DNA of 64,000 nucleotides from contig NZ_JAHVHU010000011.1 in the NCBI RefSeq assembly GCF_019802045.1, positions 145,131 to 209,130 on the forward strand. The letters are read 5' to 3'. Below the pieces are notes generated by a model. It did no database searches and was not told the origin of the DNA. It was given only the letters and a program-made list of their open reading frames with translations. Origin of the DNA: Membranihabitans marinus (GTDB lineage: Bacteria; Bacteroidota; Bacteroidia; Chitinophagales; Saprospiraceae). Within the stretch, counting starts at the first letter, position 1; the number at the start of each line of letters is the position of its first letter. The position numbers and the translations under genes are program-made. This document shows, one piece after another, positions 8,619 through 17,523 of this stretch.

Positions 8619-9683
8619 ATGGAAAAAAATGTAATAAAACCGGTCGCTGTATTTTTACTCTTGGTCACCCTTTGGTACGGAGGAAGAGCCCAGGATTTTA
8701 GCTATACTCAGGTGTTCGCTCACAGCTCCACCTTAAGTCCGGCCTTGACCGGCTTGCACAATGGTCAGTTTAAAGCCAGTATGCTCTATCGGAACCAATG
8801 GGTAAAAGCCGTCGACAAACCATTCACCATGGCTGGGGGGTACATCGATCTGCGCTCAAAAGTTCCATTTAAGATCACCAGTAAAGATGCTTTTGGAATT
8901 GGATTGGGCTTTGTAGCTGAGAATCAAGGCGTAATTGACTATAGTAAAAACAGTTTCAATATTAATGCTGCCTACCACAAAGCGCTCGATTTTCACGGCG
9001 AACATGTCTTGTCTGCAGGCGCTCAATTGGGCTTTCTTCAAAACTCTGTCGGTTATGAAAATGTTACATTCATGGATCAATTTGACGGCACGGGTTTCAA
9101 TCTATCCACATCAGAGGATCTTCCTGTAAATACGATCAATTCACTGGATGTCGGCATGGGGATCCATTATCAATATGCTAGGGATGAAGATTTGGTTTCT
9201 GCCGGACTCAGCATGTTTCATATAAATTCGCCCGATATTTCATTCGGCAACAATGATGAAAACACGCTGGATGAAACGAAGAACCAACTCTACCGAAAAT
9301 ACATCGGACATTTTTATTACCAGGCGTCCATCAACCGAGATCTGGCTCTCACTCCGCGGCTGATCGCTAAAGTACAAGGTCCCAATCAACTGGCGATGGC
9401 TGGAAGTACTGCACGAATCCGGCTTGCGGGCGGGCAAAATGAGAATGCTATTCACCTTGGACTATTTCTACAAGCCGGAAAAACTTTCGATGCAAACTTC
9501 AAGCTGCATACGACCAGCGTGCTTGTGGGCTACGAGTTCAATGCTTTCAATGTTGGATTGAGTTATGATGTAGGGCTCATGAACCGGTACAATTTCAAAT
9601 CCAACCCCGGGAATTTTGAATTATCCCTCTCCTATTTTGGGTTTTTGACCGACAATACTGCAACAGGCTGCCCGGTGTTTTGA
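8619..9683 (+). CDS. PorP/SprF family type IX secretion-associated outer-membrane protein
   Basis: A 354-residue protein with a signal peptide (about 1-24, ending GGRAQ), then the hallmark opening of the PorP/SprF family: FSYTQVFAHSSTLSPALTG followed by a MLYRNQW block. The rest alternates short beta-strands with aromatic ends, as expected of an outer-membrane barrel. Family members work with type IX secretion and often with one large type-B-sorted protein. No such partner is adjacent; the nearest is the gliding-type protein at 17524-19587. It has its own promoter. Confidence 0.85.
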   Translation: MEKNVIKPVAVFLLLVTLWYGGRAQDFSYTQVFAHSSTLSPALTGLHNGQFKASMLYRNQWVKAVDKPFTMAGGYIDLRSKVPFKITSKDAFGIGLGFVAENQGVIDYSKNSFNINAAYHKALDFHGEHVLSAGAQLGFLQNSVGYENVTFMDQFDGTGFNLSTSEDLPVNTINSLDVGMGIHYQYARDEDLVSAGLSMFHINSPDISFGNNDENTLDETKNQLYRKYIGHFYYQASINRDLALTPRLIAKVQGPNQLAMAGSTARIRLAGGQNENAIHLGLFLQAGKTFDANFKLHTTSVLVGYEFNAFNVGLSYDVGLMNRYNFKSNPGNFELSLSYFGFLTDNTATGCPVF

Positions 9684-9990
9684 TTTTAGATTCCAGATTG
9701 TAAAATTAAGACTTTTGATTGCTTTCCCAACAGCGGACCGTTCCAGTACACAGCATTTATACTTATATATGAATCATCTCAATTTGAATTTTATCAAATG
9801 GGGCGGTTCAATGGATGGAACAAGGAATGATCGTTTGAGCTGGGCACAGCCGGCTGTTAAAACCAGCTTGCCTCATATGGAATTTGGAGCCGATATGGGG
9901 ATACTGCAAATTTAACAACTGGTAGTGTACGTCATTGGCATTAGTCGAAGATTCGCCCCAAAAGTTTACCTCCCGTCACAAAGCAGGGAG

Positions 9991-10036
9991 GCGTCGCGTC
10001 CCAAGGCGCAGCGTCCCAAAGCACAACGCCCCCAAA
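9991..10036 (-). repeat. Degenerate 15-base tandem repeat just downstream of ribB
   Basis: Read on the minus strand it is three imperfect units of GGGACGCTGCGCTTT. It begins about 20 bases after the stop of the minus-strand RibB gene. The same units occur right after the glnN stop at 26300-26340. It could be a 3' UTR element or a low-complexity repeat family. Confidence 0.6.
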
Positions 10037-10055
10037 CCGGAGCGGCCCAGCTCAA

Positions 10056-11186
10056 CTACAACGGTAAAAACTCCACGATCTCCAAGCCATAGCCATCCAA
10101 AGCCACACGCTTGCGTGGATGACTGGTAATGAGGTTGAGCTTACGGACGTTCATCTCCAATAAAATCTGGGCACCGATCCCATAATCGCGTTGGCTGTGT
10201 AATTCTTCTGTCGAGGATTCACCGGACTTATATTCTTTGATGATAGATATGGGGTCCTTGGTTTTCTCCTTGTGGTGCATCACGAGAAGCATGCCTTTGT
10301 TCAGGTTTTGAATTTGCTGCAATGCCTTTTCTATTTCAAGTGTTTCCTTATTGAACACATGATCAAAAATTCCATCGTTCCAAGCCATGTAGGATTGAAC
10401 GCGGACCGGAACGATTTCTTCTTCTGTCCATTGGCCTTTTCGAATCACCAGGTGTTCATCACCGGTCGTGATTTGTTCAAACACGATGAAGTCCAACAAG
10501 CCGTAGGGAGTATCCAGTTGTTCTGTATATTTGTGCTTCACCAGCTTTTCCTCGCGAAGGCGATAGGCAACGAGATCTTTTATAGAGATCAATTTCAGAT
10601 CGTGTTTTCTGGCAATTTCGGCCAATTGAGGCAGCCGGGCCATGGTACCATCCTCATTTAATATTTCGATCAAGACACCGGCCGGACTAAATCCAGCCAG
10701 ACGTGCCAAATCAATAGCGGCTTCCGTATGTCCGGTACGACGCAACACGCCTCCATTTTTAGCAATCAATGGAAAGATATGCCCGGGCTTGGCGAATTCT
10801 TCAGAACGCGCATCGGCTTCAACCATTCGTTTGATCCCCGTCGCCCGATCGTAAGCTGAAATCCCTGTGGTACAGCCCCGGCCAATCAAATCGATCGATA
10901 CGGTAAAAGCAGTTTCATGCATGGAGGTATTGGTTCCAACCATGGGGTACAAATCAAGCTCACGGGCACGTTGTTCTGTAATCGGCGCACAGATCAGCCC
11001 GCGTCCATGCGTCGCCATGAAGTTGATAATCTCCGGGGTAACCTTCTCTGCGGCACAGATAAAATCCCCTTCGTTTTCCCGATCCTCATCATCGACCACA
11101 ATCACTACTTTACCCTGTCGAATATCTTCCAGTGCCGATTCAATCGTATCGAGCGAAATCCCATTCATAATTTCTTCTTGTATCAT
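10056..11186 (-). CDS. ribB: 3,4-dihydroxy-2-butanone-4-phosphate synthase with degenerate GTP cyclohydrolase II half (RibBX-like)
   Basis: A 376-residue protein. Residues 1-205 are a complete DHBP synthase (ribulose-5-phosphate to the riboflavin C4 unit), with the acidic loop [10 protein letters not shown] (32-41), THGRGLI (59-65) and a typical [13 protein letters not shown] block. Residues 206-376 have the shape of GTP cyclohydrolase II, but the zinc-binding cysteines (CxxGDxxxSxRCDC) are absent. The half has no cysteine at all, and the EGRGIGL motif is replaced. It probably cannot open GTP, so a separate RibA is expected elsewhere. The start may be the ATG at 11184-11186 or the one at 11166-11168; either lies inside the end of the upstream glycosyltransferase gene, so the two are coupled. 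Confidence 0.88.
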   Translation of the reverse strand: MIQEEIMNGISLDTIESALEDIRQGKVVIVVDDEDRENEGDFICAAEKVTPEIINFMATHGRGLICAPITEQRARELDLYPMVGTNTSMHETAFTVSIDLIGRGCTTGISAYDRATGIKRMVEADARSEEFAKPGHIFPLIAKNGGVLRRTGHTEAAIDLARLAGFSPAGVLIEILNEDGTMARLPQLAEIARKHDLKLISIKDLVAYRLREEKLVKHKYTEQLDTPYGLLDFIVFEQITTGDEHLVIRKGQWTEEEIVPVRVQSYMAWNDGIFDHVFNKETLEIEKALQQIQNLNKGMLLVMHHKEKTKDPISIIKEYKSGESSTEELHSQRDYGIGAQILLEMNVRKLNLITSHPRKRVALDGYGLEIVEFLPL

Positions 11187-12363
11187 CTAAAATTTTATTT
11201 AAAATAGTCCCCTGGGCCTTCCAGGTCAATTCATTTTTCAAAACAGATAGCGTACCGGATTGTTTGATTTGTCCCCATTCTTCTTGGACAAGTTCCATGT
11301 ATTTCTCAAAAAACACTTCAGGTTGATTCGCTACGGATACATAATCCCGGAGCATTGGCATCCCATCGATGACATGCGAAGAACAGATTACAGGACGATT
11401 ACACGCCAGTGCTTCCAACACTTTATTCTGCATGCCGCTTCCTAAAAACAATGGCACCACAAAGATCCGTGCGGAGTAATACGCTTCCCGAATATCATCG
11501 TACCAATCATGATAAGTAATTTCAGGGACGTCGCCATATATCCTTTTTATATGATCAGCGCCTTTCCCTCCGATCAGAATGGTAATCCGATGGTCGTTGC
11601 GTCGAAAAACAGGCAGTATTTCTTTAACCAAATAGCGCACGCCTTCCCGATTCGGTTTATAGTCCAGATTGCCAACAAAGCCGATATCATACCGGGGCTC
11701 CCCATCCGTGTTGGGATATCCTTGAAAAAAATCCACATCAATGCCATTCCGGACAATACTGACCGGTCCCATCTTCTGAAAATCCAATGATTCAGCATCC
11801 CGTTCCGAAATGACTGTAAAATGATCAAATTGGTTGAGTAATTGTTGTTCGTATGCTTTGATCAGTTGGTGTTCCCGTCTCCAAAACAATCGATCCAGCC
11901 ATTTTCGGGAATGATCGGCATGCAGCGTGGCTATGGCTCCGAAACTATCCATTACATCCAGAACCTTTGGCGCTGAAATCCCCTTCAGATAAGGAACCAT
12001 GCGATACAGTTGGCAATAAATAATATCTGCATTTATGGAAAAAAAATCCTTTAGGAAAGCAGTGTGAATGTCCGATGAATAGAAGTAGCGGACCTGAGCT
12101 GGCCAACGACGCATATAGTTTCCGATAACACGCATTTTTCGTGTGAAGCTACGATCTTTGTAGACAAAAACCTTTGTACAATATTGATCAACTTCGCTCA
12201 AATAATGATCTTCCACAGATTCATCCGTTAAGGCAAAAAGATAAATATCGTAGGCTGAAGCCAGTTCCTTCAACTGATGATACAGTCTGAGTTTATCCCC
12301 TTTTTCCACGGGGTACGGAAAGCGGGATGCCAAAACTGCCAACCGAGGTTTTAATCGTTCCAC
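11140..12363 (-). CDS. GT4-type glycosyltransferase
   Basis: A 407-residue GT-B glycosyltransferase. The N-terminal half opens [19 protein letters not shown], a form seen in the group annotated as PEP-CTERM/EpsH-associated sugar transferases. The C-terminal half has the family 4 donor-site pattern, with [10 protein letters not shown], then [16 protein letters not shown] and [19 protein letters not shown]. The start is GTG at 12361-12363; no better ATG is seen. It overlaps the RibB gene by 47 bases and lies downstream of a second GT4 gene on the same strand, so they probably act together on a surface polysaccharide or glycolipid. The sugar and acceptor are unknown. Confidence 0.82.
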   Translation of the reverse strand: MERLKPRLAVLASRFPYPVEKGDKLRLYHQLKELASAYDIYLFALTDESVEDHYLSEVDQYCTKVFVYKDRSFTRKMRVIGNYMRRWPAQVRYFYSSDIHTAFLKDFFSINADIIYCQLYRMVPYLKGISAPKVLDVMDSFGAIATLHADHSRKWLDRLFWRREHQLIKAYEQQLLNQFDHFTVISERDAESLDFQKMGPVSIVRNGIDVDFFQGYPNTDGEPRYDIGFVGNLDYKPNREGVRYLVKEILPVFRRNDHRITILIGGKGADHIKRIYGDVPEITYHDWYDDIREAYYSARIFVVPLFLGSGMQNKVLEALACNRPVICSSHVIDGMPMLRDYVSVANQPEVFFEKYMELVQEEWGQIKQSGTLSVLKNELTWKAQGTILNKILDDTRRNYEWDFARYD

Positions 12364-12418
12364 GCCGCAAAAGTATTACTTTTCCTGTATCACGGAAAAT
12401 AAACCTGAATTGTTTCTT

Positions 12419-13654
12419 CTAATCCACTTTGTGATACGACTTTTGAAGGATATCATGCAGGTATTCATAAAACCCATGGGACACTTCATTCAATCCATAA
12501 TTATCCTCCACAAAAGACCGCGCGTTGCGCCCCAGAATTCGAATATTAAAATCCTGATTAGCCATCCGGTCAAAAGCATTGAGAAATTCTTGTTGGTCGT
12601 TTACTTTGATAAATTCCTTTTCCGGGGTTGCCGGAATACCTTCGATTCCAATTTGAGTACTCAACACGATCTTACCCATCGCCATCGCTTCAAGAATTTT
12701 AACGCGCATCCCGCTTCCTGAGAACAACGGAACGACAAAGTAGTCATAACGCTGAATAAATTCAATGGCATCCGCTACCTCACCATGAACGATGATGCTC
12801 TGTGATGCTTGATTCCTGATTTTGTCCGGCAAATTTCGACCCGCAATATGCAGCCGAAATAAATTCGGATGCCGTACTTCTATTTTCGGCCAGACTTTGG
12901 ATAAAAACCATTGCAGTCCTTCCACATTGGGCCGCCAATCCAGTGATCCAATAAAACCAATCTCTATCCATCCATTCTGCGAAGACTGCCGAATCGGGTA
13001 CCGGCTCAGATCTATACCGAGTGGCAGGGTATAGAGTTGCCCCCGATACCCCAGTTCTTGATATTTGGATTTATCCACCGGACTGATCGGTATCAGGTAA
13101 TCAATATCATGAATCCGCGTAAATTCATAATCCTTCAATTTTCGAGCTAATTTTCCAAGATACCATTTCAGTATCGGATTGCGGTTGTTTTTCGATAAAC
13201 GATCCCAAATTTCAAACTCAAGGTTGTGGGAACGAAAAATAATTTTAGCTTGAGAATGTTGTTGTATGGTTCTGATATAAGGAACCATATATAAACTCTC
13301 TAAAATAATAAAATCATAGTCTTCGCTTTGCTGCGTTAACATATCACACAATGCAGCTTCAAACTCAGGTGCAATAAAACGCTTGAGGTGATAAGAGCTC
13401 CCTTCCAACAAACTTCCCAAAGCCTGAAAAACACTAAGACCAGTATCTATCGGCACCCATTTGACAATCCGATATTGGGGCATCGATTCAAGAACATCCG
13501 AATCAACCGCCGTAAAGTGTTTTTGAGTGTTCATGGCCAATAAATCCATAGTTACTCCAAGGTCAGCCAGTCCCTTACTGATGGCGTTAACCGCCACAGA
13601 CTCCCCATCCTTCATCGGCCATGGAAATTTTTTACAGAGCTGAAGTATTTTCAT
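12419..13654 (-). CDS. GT4-type glycosyltransferase, second of a pair
   Basis: About 411 residues from the ATG at 13652-13654 (a TTG three codons earlier is less likely). It begins MKILQLCKKFPWPMKDGES and resembles its downstream neighbour throughout. The acceptor-binding N-terminal Rossmann domain is followed by a donor-site region with LPLGIDLSRYP, FIGSLDWRPNVEGLQW and VVPLFSGSGMRVKILEAMAMG. The shared plan suggests an old duplication. It is divergent from the LolD-like gene, with about 75 bases between them. Confidence 0.83.
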   Translation of the reverse strand: MKILQLCKKFPWPMKDGESVAVNAISKGLADLGVTMDLLAMNTQKHFTAVDSDVLESMPQYRIVKWVPIDTGLSVFQALGSLLEGSSYHLKRFIAPEFEAALCDMLTQQSEDYDFIILESLYMVPYIRTIQQHSQAKIIFRSHNLEFEIWDRLSKNNRNPILKWYLGKLARKLKDYEFTRIHDIDYLIPISPVDKSKYQELGYRGQLYTLPLGIDLSRYPIRQSSQNGWIEIGFIGSLDWRPNVEGLQWFLSKVWPKIEVRHPNLFRLHIAGRNLPDKIRNQASQSIIVHGEVADAIEFIQRYDYFVVPLFSGSGMRVKILEAMAMGKIVLSTQIGIEGIPATPEKEFIKVNDQQEFLNAFDRMANQDFNIRILGRNARSFVEDNYGLNEVSHGFYEYLHDILQKSYHKVD

Positions 13655-13731
13655 ATAATTCAAAGGTAAAATATATTAGGAAACGGGAAAAATTGCATTA
13701 TTATTCCGATATTTGAAATAATAACTGTTAA

Positions 13732-14397
13732 ATGTTACAAGTCAAAGATATACACAAAAGTTTCGACGACCTGGAAGTTCTTAAAGGTGTAGACCTAGAC
13801 GTACGGCTGGGAGAAATCATTGCAATCCAAGGCAAATCCGGGGCCGGAAAAAGTACCCTCTTACAGATTATCGGCACATTGGATCGTCCGGATCAGGGAA
13901 CCATATTGTATGAAGGCCAGGATATTTGGCTCCAATCAGAAAAAGAATTAGCCCGGTTTCGAAATCAAAACCTGGGCTTTGTCTTCCAATTTCATCATTT
14001 ACTGGACGAATTTACAGCATTGGAAAACGTGAACATACCAGCGTTGATTGGCGGGCATATGAAAAAGTCGGACATCAAGGAAAAAAGTCACAGCCTACTG
14101 GATTTCATGGGGTTGGGAGATCGGATCCACCATTACCCCAGAGAACTTTCTGGTGGGGAACAACAACGGGTGGCCATTGCAAGAGCGCTTATGAATGATC
14201 CGGTGTATCTGCTGGCCGATGAACCCACGGGGAATCTGGATACAGAAAACAGTCGGCACCTGCTGTCGCTTTTTCAGGATCTGCAGGAAAAGCTGAACCA
14301 AACCATCGTTGTTGTGACCCATGACGAGGCCTTCGCCCGATCGTGTGACCGGATCGCATTTATGGAAGATGGGCGAATTATACGAATTGAAAACTAA
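13732..14397 (+). CDS. lolD: ABC transporter ATPase, LolD/MacB type
   Basis: A 221-residue ATPase: Walker A GKSGAGKS (34-41), a Q-loop in FVFQFHHLLDEFTALENV (the LolD-like QFHHLL form), signature LSGGEQ from residue 139, Walker B followed by DEPTGNLD, and an H-loop in VVTHDEAFA. LolD energises release of lipoproteins from the inner membrane together with LolC/E. No permease gene is adjacent, so it is an orphan ATPase here and the LolD name rests on sequence alone. It is convergent with the photolyase gene, 17 bases apart. Confidence 0.85.
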   Translation: MLQVKDIHKSFDDLEVLKGVDLDVRLGEIIAIQGKSGAGKSTLLQIIGTLDRPDQGTILYEGQDIWLQSEKELARFRNQNLGFVFQFHHLLDEFTALENVNIPALIGGHMKKSDIKEKSHSLLDFMGLGDRIHHYPRELSGGEQQRVAIARALMNDPVYLLADEPTGNLDTENSRHLLSLFQDLQEKLNQTIVVVTHDEAFARSCDRIAFMEDGRIIRIEN

Positions 14398-14414
14398 TTG
14401 ATCATTCCAAAAAA

Positions 14415-15713
14415 TCAGATATCGGATTTCTGAAGTAACAATTTATCCATTGGTACTTCATATGCTGCCCACTGAGATCTAAATTGTTCTTCGGGGTCCA
14501 TTTGTTCACTAATCAGCTCAAAGTTCAATGGGTGCCGCCCTTTCAAGTCCAAACTGAGTCCGGCGGTACGCTGCCAGTTGCCATAATTGGAACACGGGTC
14601 ATAATCGAGAAGCACCGTTTGGAAATAACTGGCTCCCAACAACCAGTGCACTTCCATTTCATCGATCAGGAAATAAGATACAGCCTTCCGCTGGCGGTGG
14701 TTCAAATAACCGGTCTCTGATAAGCATTTCATGCATGCATCTACGTAGTCGTGTCCCGTTTTTCCAGCAACCCACTGATGAAACAACCCGATATCCCAAT
14801 TTCCGGCTTTTCCTGGTTTATGTTGAAAACCGCCCTTTGCGAACAACGTTTTCGGTTCTTTTTTACCCGTCAGTCGATAATAATCCCGAAGAATTAATTT
14901 CCGTTTGAAAGTCTGTTTGAATAAGTTGCTCAGACCTTCGTGCGCCTCCACTTGATGATACACAAATTTGGGTGATAAATTTCCATTGGAAAGCCACGGT
15001 GATATCCGCAACTGTTCGTCGCCCTGGTTAGTGATTTCATAAAGACTTTTCATCAATTGGGATTCACCGGCGACTTGTCCGCCAGTAAAATCCAGATTGG
15101 TATAAGCATCATCGTAGCCAAAGGCAGATAGCTTGGGAATGGGTCCCGGATCCAGATCCAGATCAGGAAAGGGAAGAATTTGATCCTGGCTAGGAAGTGG
15201 ATCCCTGACCGTGATGAAATGCTCTGTTTCTTTGAGAAATGAGGCATATTTATCGGGGGTTCGTCGAACGGGAAAGGGCAAGTCCGCTGTATGTATTAAC
15301 ATTTTGCCCCGGTAATAATGCATCTCTTGGCCCAGGCTCCACAACCGTTCTTCCAGTGCATCCTGCACCGATGATTCATGGGGCATCCGCTCCCGATTGC
15401 AGTATACACCGGCAGCTCCGTATTTTTCCGAGAGATTATAAATCACATCTTCCGGCTTACCAACCCGCACTACAAGATCAGACCCAATTTCCCTCAGATA
15501 GCGTCGCAGATCACGAATTGATTCCAGCAAAAACTGAATCCGGGTTCGATACATCCGGGGTATCCCGCCCGGCAATTCGCCATTTACCAACCTGGAGTCT
15601 ATTACATAGACCGGTAAAATGGTCTGTGCAGCAGCTGATATTTCCTTTAATGCCTCATTATCATGCAATCGCAAATCATGGCGAAACCATAAAATCGCTA
15701 ACTCTTTTTTCAT
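14415..15713 (-). CDS. DNA photolyase/cryptochrome, DASH-type
   Basis: A 432-residue flavoprotein of the photolyase/cryptochrome superfamily. The N-terminal alpha/beta domain opens ILWFRHDLRLHDN; the C-terminal FAD domain has GNWDIGLFHQWVAGKTGHDYVDA in pieces, then MKCLSETGYLNHRQRK and the NYGNWQRTAGL block. The WVAGKTGHDYVDACM and NHRQR forms are those of the DASH subgroup, which repairs cyclobutane dimers mainly in single-stranded DNA and may also act as a light sensor. The start ATG is at 15711-15713, with no coupled neighbour. Confidence 0.88.
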   Translation of the reverse strand: MKKELAILWFRHDLRLHDNEALKEISAAAQTILPVYVIDSRLVNGELPGGIPRMYRTRIQFLLESIRDLRRYLREIGSDLVVRVGKPEDVIYNLSEKYGAAGVYCNRERMPHESSVQDALEERLWSLGQEMHYYRGKMLIHTADLPFPVRRTPDKYASFLKETEHFITVRDPLPSQDQILPFPDLDLDPGPIPKLSAFGYDDAYTNLDFTGGQVAGESQLMKSLYEITNQGDEQLRISPWLSNGNLSPKFVYHQVEAHEGLSNLFKQTFKRKLILRDYYRLTGKKEPKTLFAKGGFQHKPGKAGNWDIGLFHQWVAGKTGHDYVDACMKCLSETGYLNHRQRKAVSYFLIDEMEVHWLLGASYFQTVLLDYDPCSNYGNWQRTAGLSLDLKGRHPLNFELISEQMDPEEQFRSQWAAYEVPMDKLLLQKSDI

Positions 15714-15773
15714 ACTCTATTTATAATAGATCTAAATTACATATAATAATCAACAAATCCATTTTATGACCTT

Positions 15774-15781
15774 TATATTTA
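15774..15781 (+). promoter_or_regulatory. Probable -7 element TATATTTA for the lipoprotein/Sco operon
   Basis: TAnnTTTA, 19 bases before the ATG at 15801; last base differs from consensus. Confidence 0.35.
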
Positions 15782-15800
15782 CAATCAAAATCAAGGAAAG

Positions 15801-16232
15801 ATGACACAGAAGACACTTTTATTTTTCTCCATGGCTATTTGGGCTGTGTTTGCCTGTCAGGGTGAAAAAAAATCAGAAGCTGAAATTCAGTACGATCTCT
15901 ATTATGACAGCATCATGGTTATCCACGATCGAACCATGCCTTTGATGAGTAAAATCGAAGATTTACGGGGCCAACTCAAAAAAGAACGTAAAGACGTCAT
16001 TAATTCAGACCCCAATACATTTCGCAAAATCAACAGATTACTCGGTGAACTCAACAAAGCTGAAGATGCCATGTTTGATTGGATGAATGGATTCAAACCG
16101 GACACAGTGGCCGAGGACCAAAAACTAAATTATATTAAAAGTCAATTTTCTCAAGTGGAACACATGGAAGGTCTGATGCTCGGCGGGATCGGAATGGCCG
16201 AAGATCAGTTGGAGAATAAACCTGCCCAATAA
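15801..16232 (+). CDS. Small lipoprotein of unknown function
   Basis: A 143-residue protein with a lipobox WAVFAC (Cys19) after a short hydrophobic signal, so probably a membrane-anchored lipoprotein. The mature part is helical and highly charged, with coiled-coil-like stretches around 45-85, a run of Met residues and the ends HMEGLMLGGIGMAEDQLE. Similar proteins in Bacteroidota have been labelled viral A-type inclusion protein, which is not informative. It lies 64 bases before a Sco/cytochrome c pair, so a copper or respiratory role is possible but unproven. Confidence 0.75.
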   Translation: MTQKTLLFFSMAIWAVFACQGEKKSEAEIQYDLYYDSIMVIHDRTMPLMSKIEDLRGQLKKERKDVINSDPNTFRKINRLLGELNKAEDAMFDWMNGFKPDTVAEDQKLNYIKSQFSQVEHMEGLMLGGIGMAEDQLENKPAQ

Positions 16233-16296
16233 GCCGTTCTCAGGATAAGTACCACGTGCGATTAAATCCAAATTGAATCACAAAAGGCGAAATATC

Positions 16297-16956
16297 ATGA
16301 AATTACTTTCAGAGAAAGGATCGATTTTTATTTTTTGTATGCTGTTTTTCCAAATCCTAGGATGCCAATCCAACCAAGAGGCCCCGTTGCCCATTCTCGG
16401 GATTCCTGAAATTCAGAAAAACGGAGATACTTTGTTTCATACCATCCCGGAATTTAGCCTGGTTGATCAGGATAGCAACAAGGTCACGAATTCGACATTT
16501 AAGAATAAAGTTTATGTGGCTGATTTCTTCTTTACATCCTGTCCATCCATTTGTCCCATTATGACCAGACAAATGAAACGGATTTATGAACAATTTGAAC
16601 ATGAAAACAAGTTGATGTTTCTCAGTCATTCGATTGACACACGCCACGATAGTGTACCTGTGCTGAAAGCTTACGCAGACCGACTTAATATAAACCATGA
16701 CAAATGGCGGTTTGTCACCGGTGACAAATCAGAAATATATGCACTGGCCAATGACTATTTTAATGTGGCTTACGAGGACGAAGATGCTCCCGGCGGTTAT
16801 GATCATTCTGGCAAACTGATCCTCGTCGATTCACAGGGTCATATCCGGTCATTCTGCGATGGGACCGATCCCGAATCGGTCGATGAATTCATGAAGGATA
16901 TCGCCCAGTTGTTGAACGAAGAAAAGAAGAGACAAAACCAACTCACGCATCAATGA
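16297..16956 (+). CDS. SCO1/SenC family copper-binding thioredoxin-like lipoprotein
   Basis: About 219 residues from the ATG at 16297; an earlier ATG at 16273 would add eight polar residues before the signal and is less likely. The lipobox is QILGC. The thioredoxin-like domain has the copper site CPSIC in FFTSCPSICPIMTRQM, and the distal His in YDHSGKLILVD. Sco proteins deliver copper to the CuA site of cytochrome oxidase or act as redox factors. Its stop overlaps the cytochrome c start by 4 bases (ATGA), so the two are translationally coupled. Confidence 0.9.
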   Translation: MKLLSEKGSIFIFCMLFFQILGCQSNQEAPLPILGIPEIQKNGDTLFHTIPEFSLVDQDSNKVTNSTFKNKVYVADFFFTSCPSICPIMTRQMKRIYEQFEHENKLMFLSHSIDTRHDSVPVLKAYADRLNINHDKWRFVTGDKSEIYALANDYFNVAYEDEDAPGGYDHSGKLILVDSQGHIRSFCDGTDPESVDEFMKDIAQLLNEEKKRQNQLTHQ

Positions 16957-17429
16957 AACCAAACCGAGGTTCCTCCATTGTAAGAGCGGGCTGGAAATCG
17001 ACGTACGAATTACCGCCCGGGTTGAACCGGATTAAAATTACTTTTGGGTCAATCTTCGCCCTATTTTTTATCTTCTTCTTATTTGATGGATGTACCGGTC
17101 CATTTACGCAGGGAAAGGCGCTTTATGAAGCAAACTGCAGCCGATGCCATGGCTCGGACGGTCAAGGATTTGAGAATTTGTATCCAGGGATCCGGGAATC
17201 ACCCTATCTGCATGAAAAAAACCTAAATTTGGCCTGCGTCATAGTTTATGGAAGTACTTTTCTGGATCAGAACAGTCACAAATCAGCAGACCCTCTTATG
17301 CCTGAGAATAAACACCTGACCTCCGTGGAAGTATTGAATATTGTCAATTATCTCTCCTGGGAGTTCGGGAAGCAAACGCAGCATACGATCGAATCTGTCA
17401 TGCGCAATCTCGAAAAGTGCGAACCCTGA
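16953..17429 (+). CDS. Class I cytochrome c, membrane-anchored
   Basis: A 158-residue protein: a 28-residue cytoplasmic lead, a hydrophobic segment (about 29-45) ending FFLFDGC that could be either a membrane anchor or a lipobox, then a single heme c domain with CSRCH (62-66) and a likely distal Met in DPLMPENKHL. The fold is that of a small electron carrier. Coupling to the Sco gene suggests both serve the same terminal oxidase, which is not in this window. Confidence 0.87.
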   Translation: MKPNRGSSIVRAGWKSTYELPPGLNRIKITFGSIFALFFIFFLFDGCTGPFTQGKALYEANCSRCHGSDGQGFENLYPGIRESPYLHEKNLNLACVIVYGSTFLDQNSHKSADPLMPENKHLTSVEVLNIVNYLSWEFGKQTQHTIESVMRNLEKCEP

Positions 17430-17523
17430 TAAGAAGTTTCAAATATTAATTGTCCGTGATTAATCGGGTATTTGTAGTAAGTTATTTATTTTAGCCCTTT
17501 ATTATGGTAGAATCAATCACTCT

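Noticed and set aside
9715..9915. 66-codon frame after the PorP/SprF gene
   Set aside because: Composition is unlike neighbouring genes, and no start signal or family supports it.
9935..10129. 64-codon Arg/Pro/Ser-rich frame
   Set aside because: It reads through the 15-base tandem repeat and antisense to the end of ribB; low complexity explains it.
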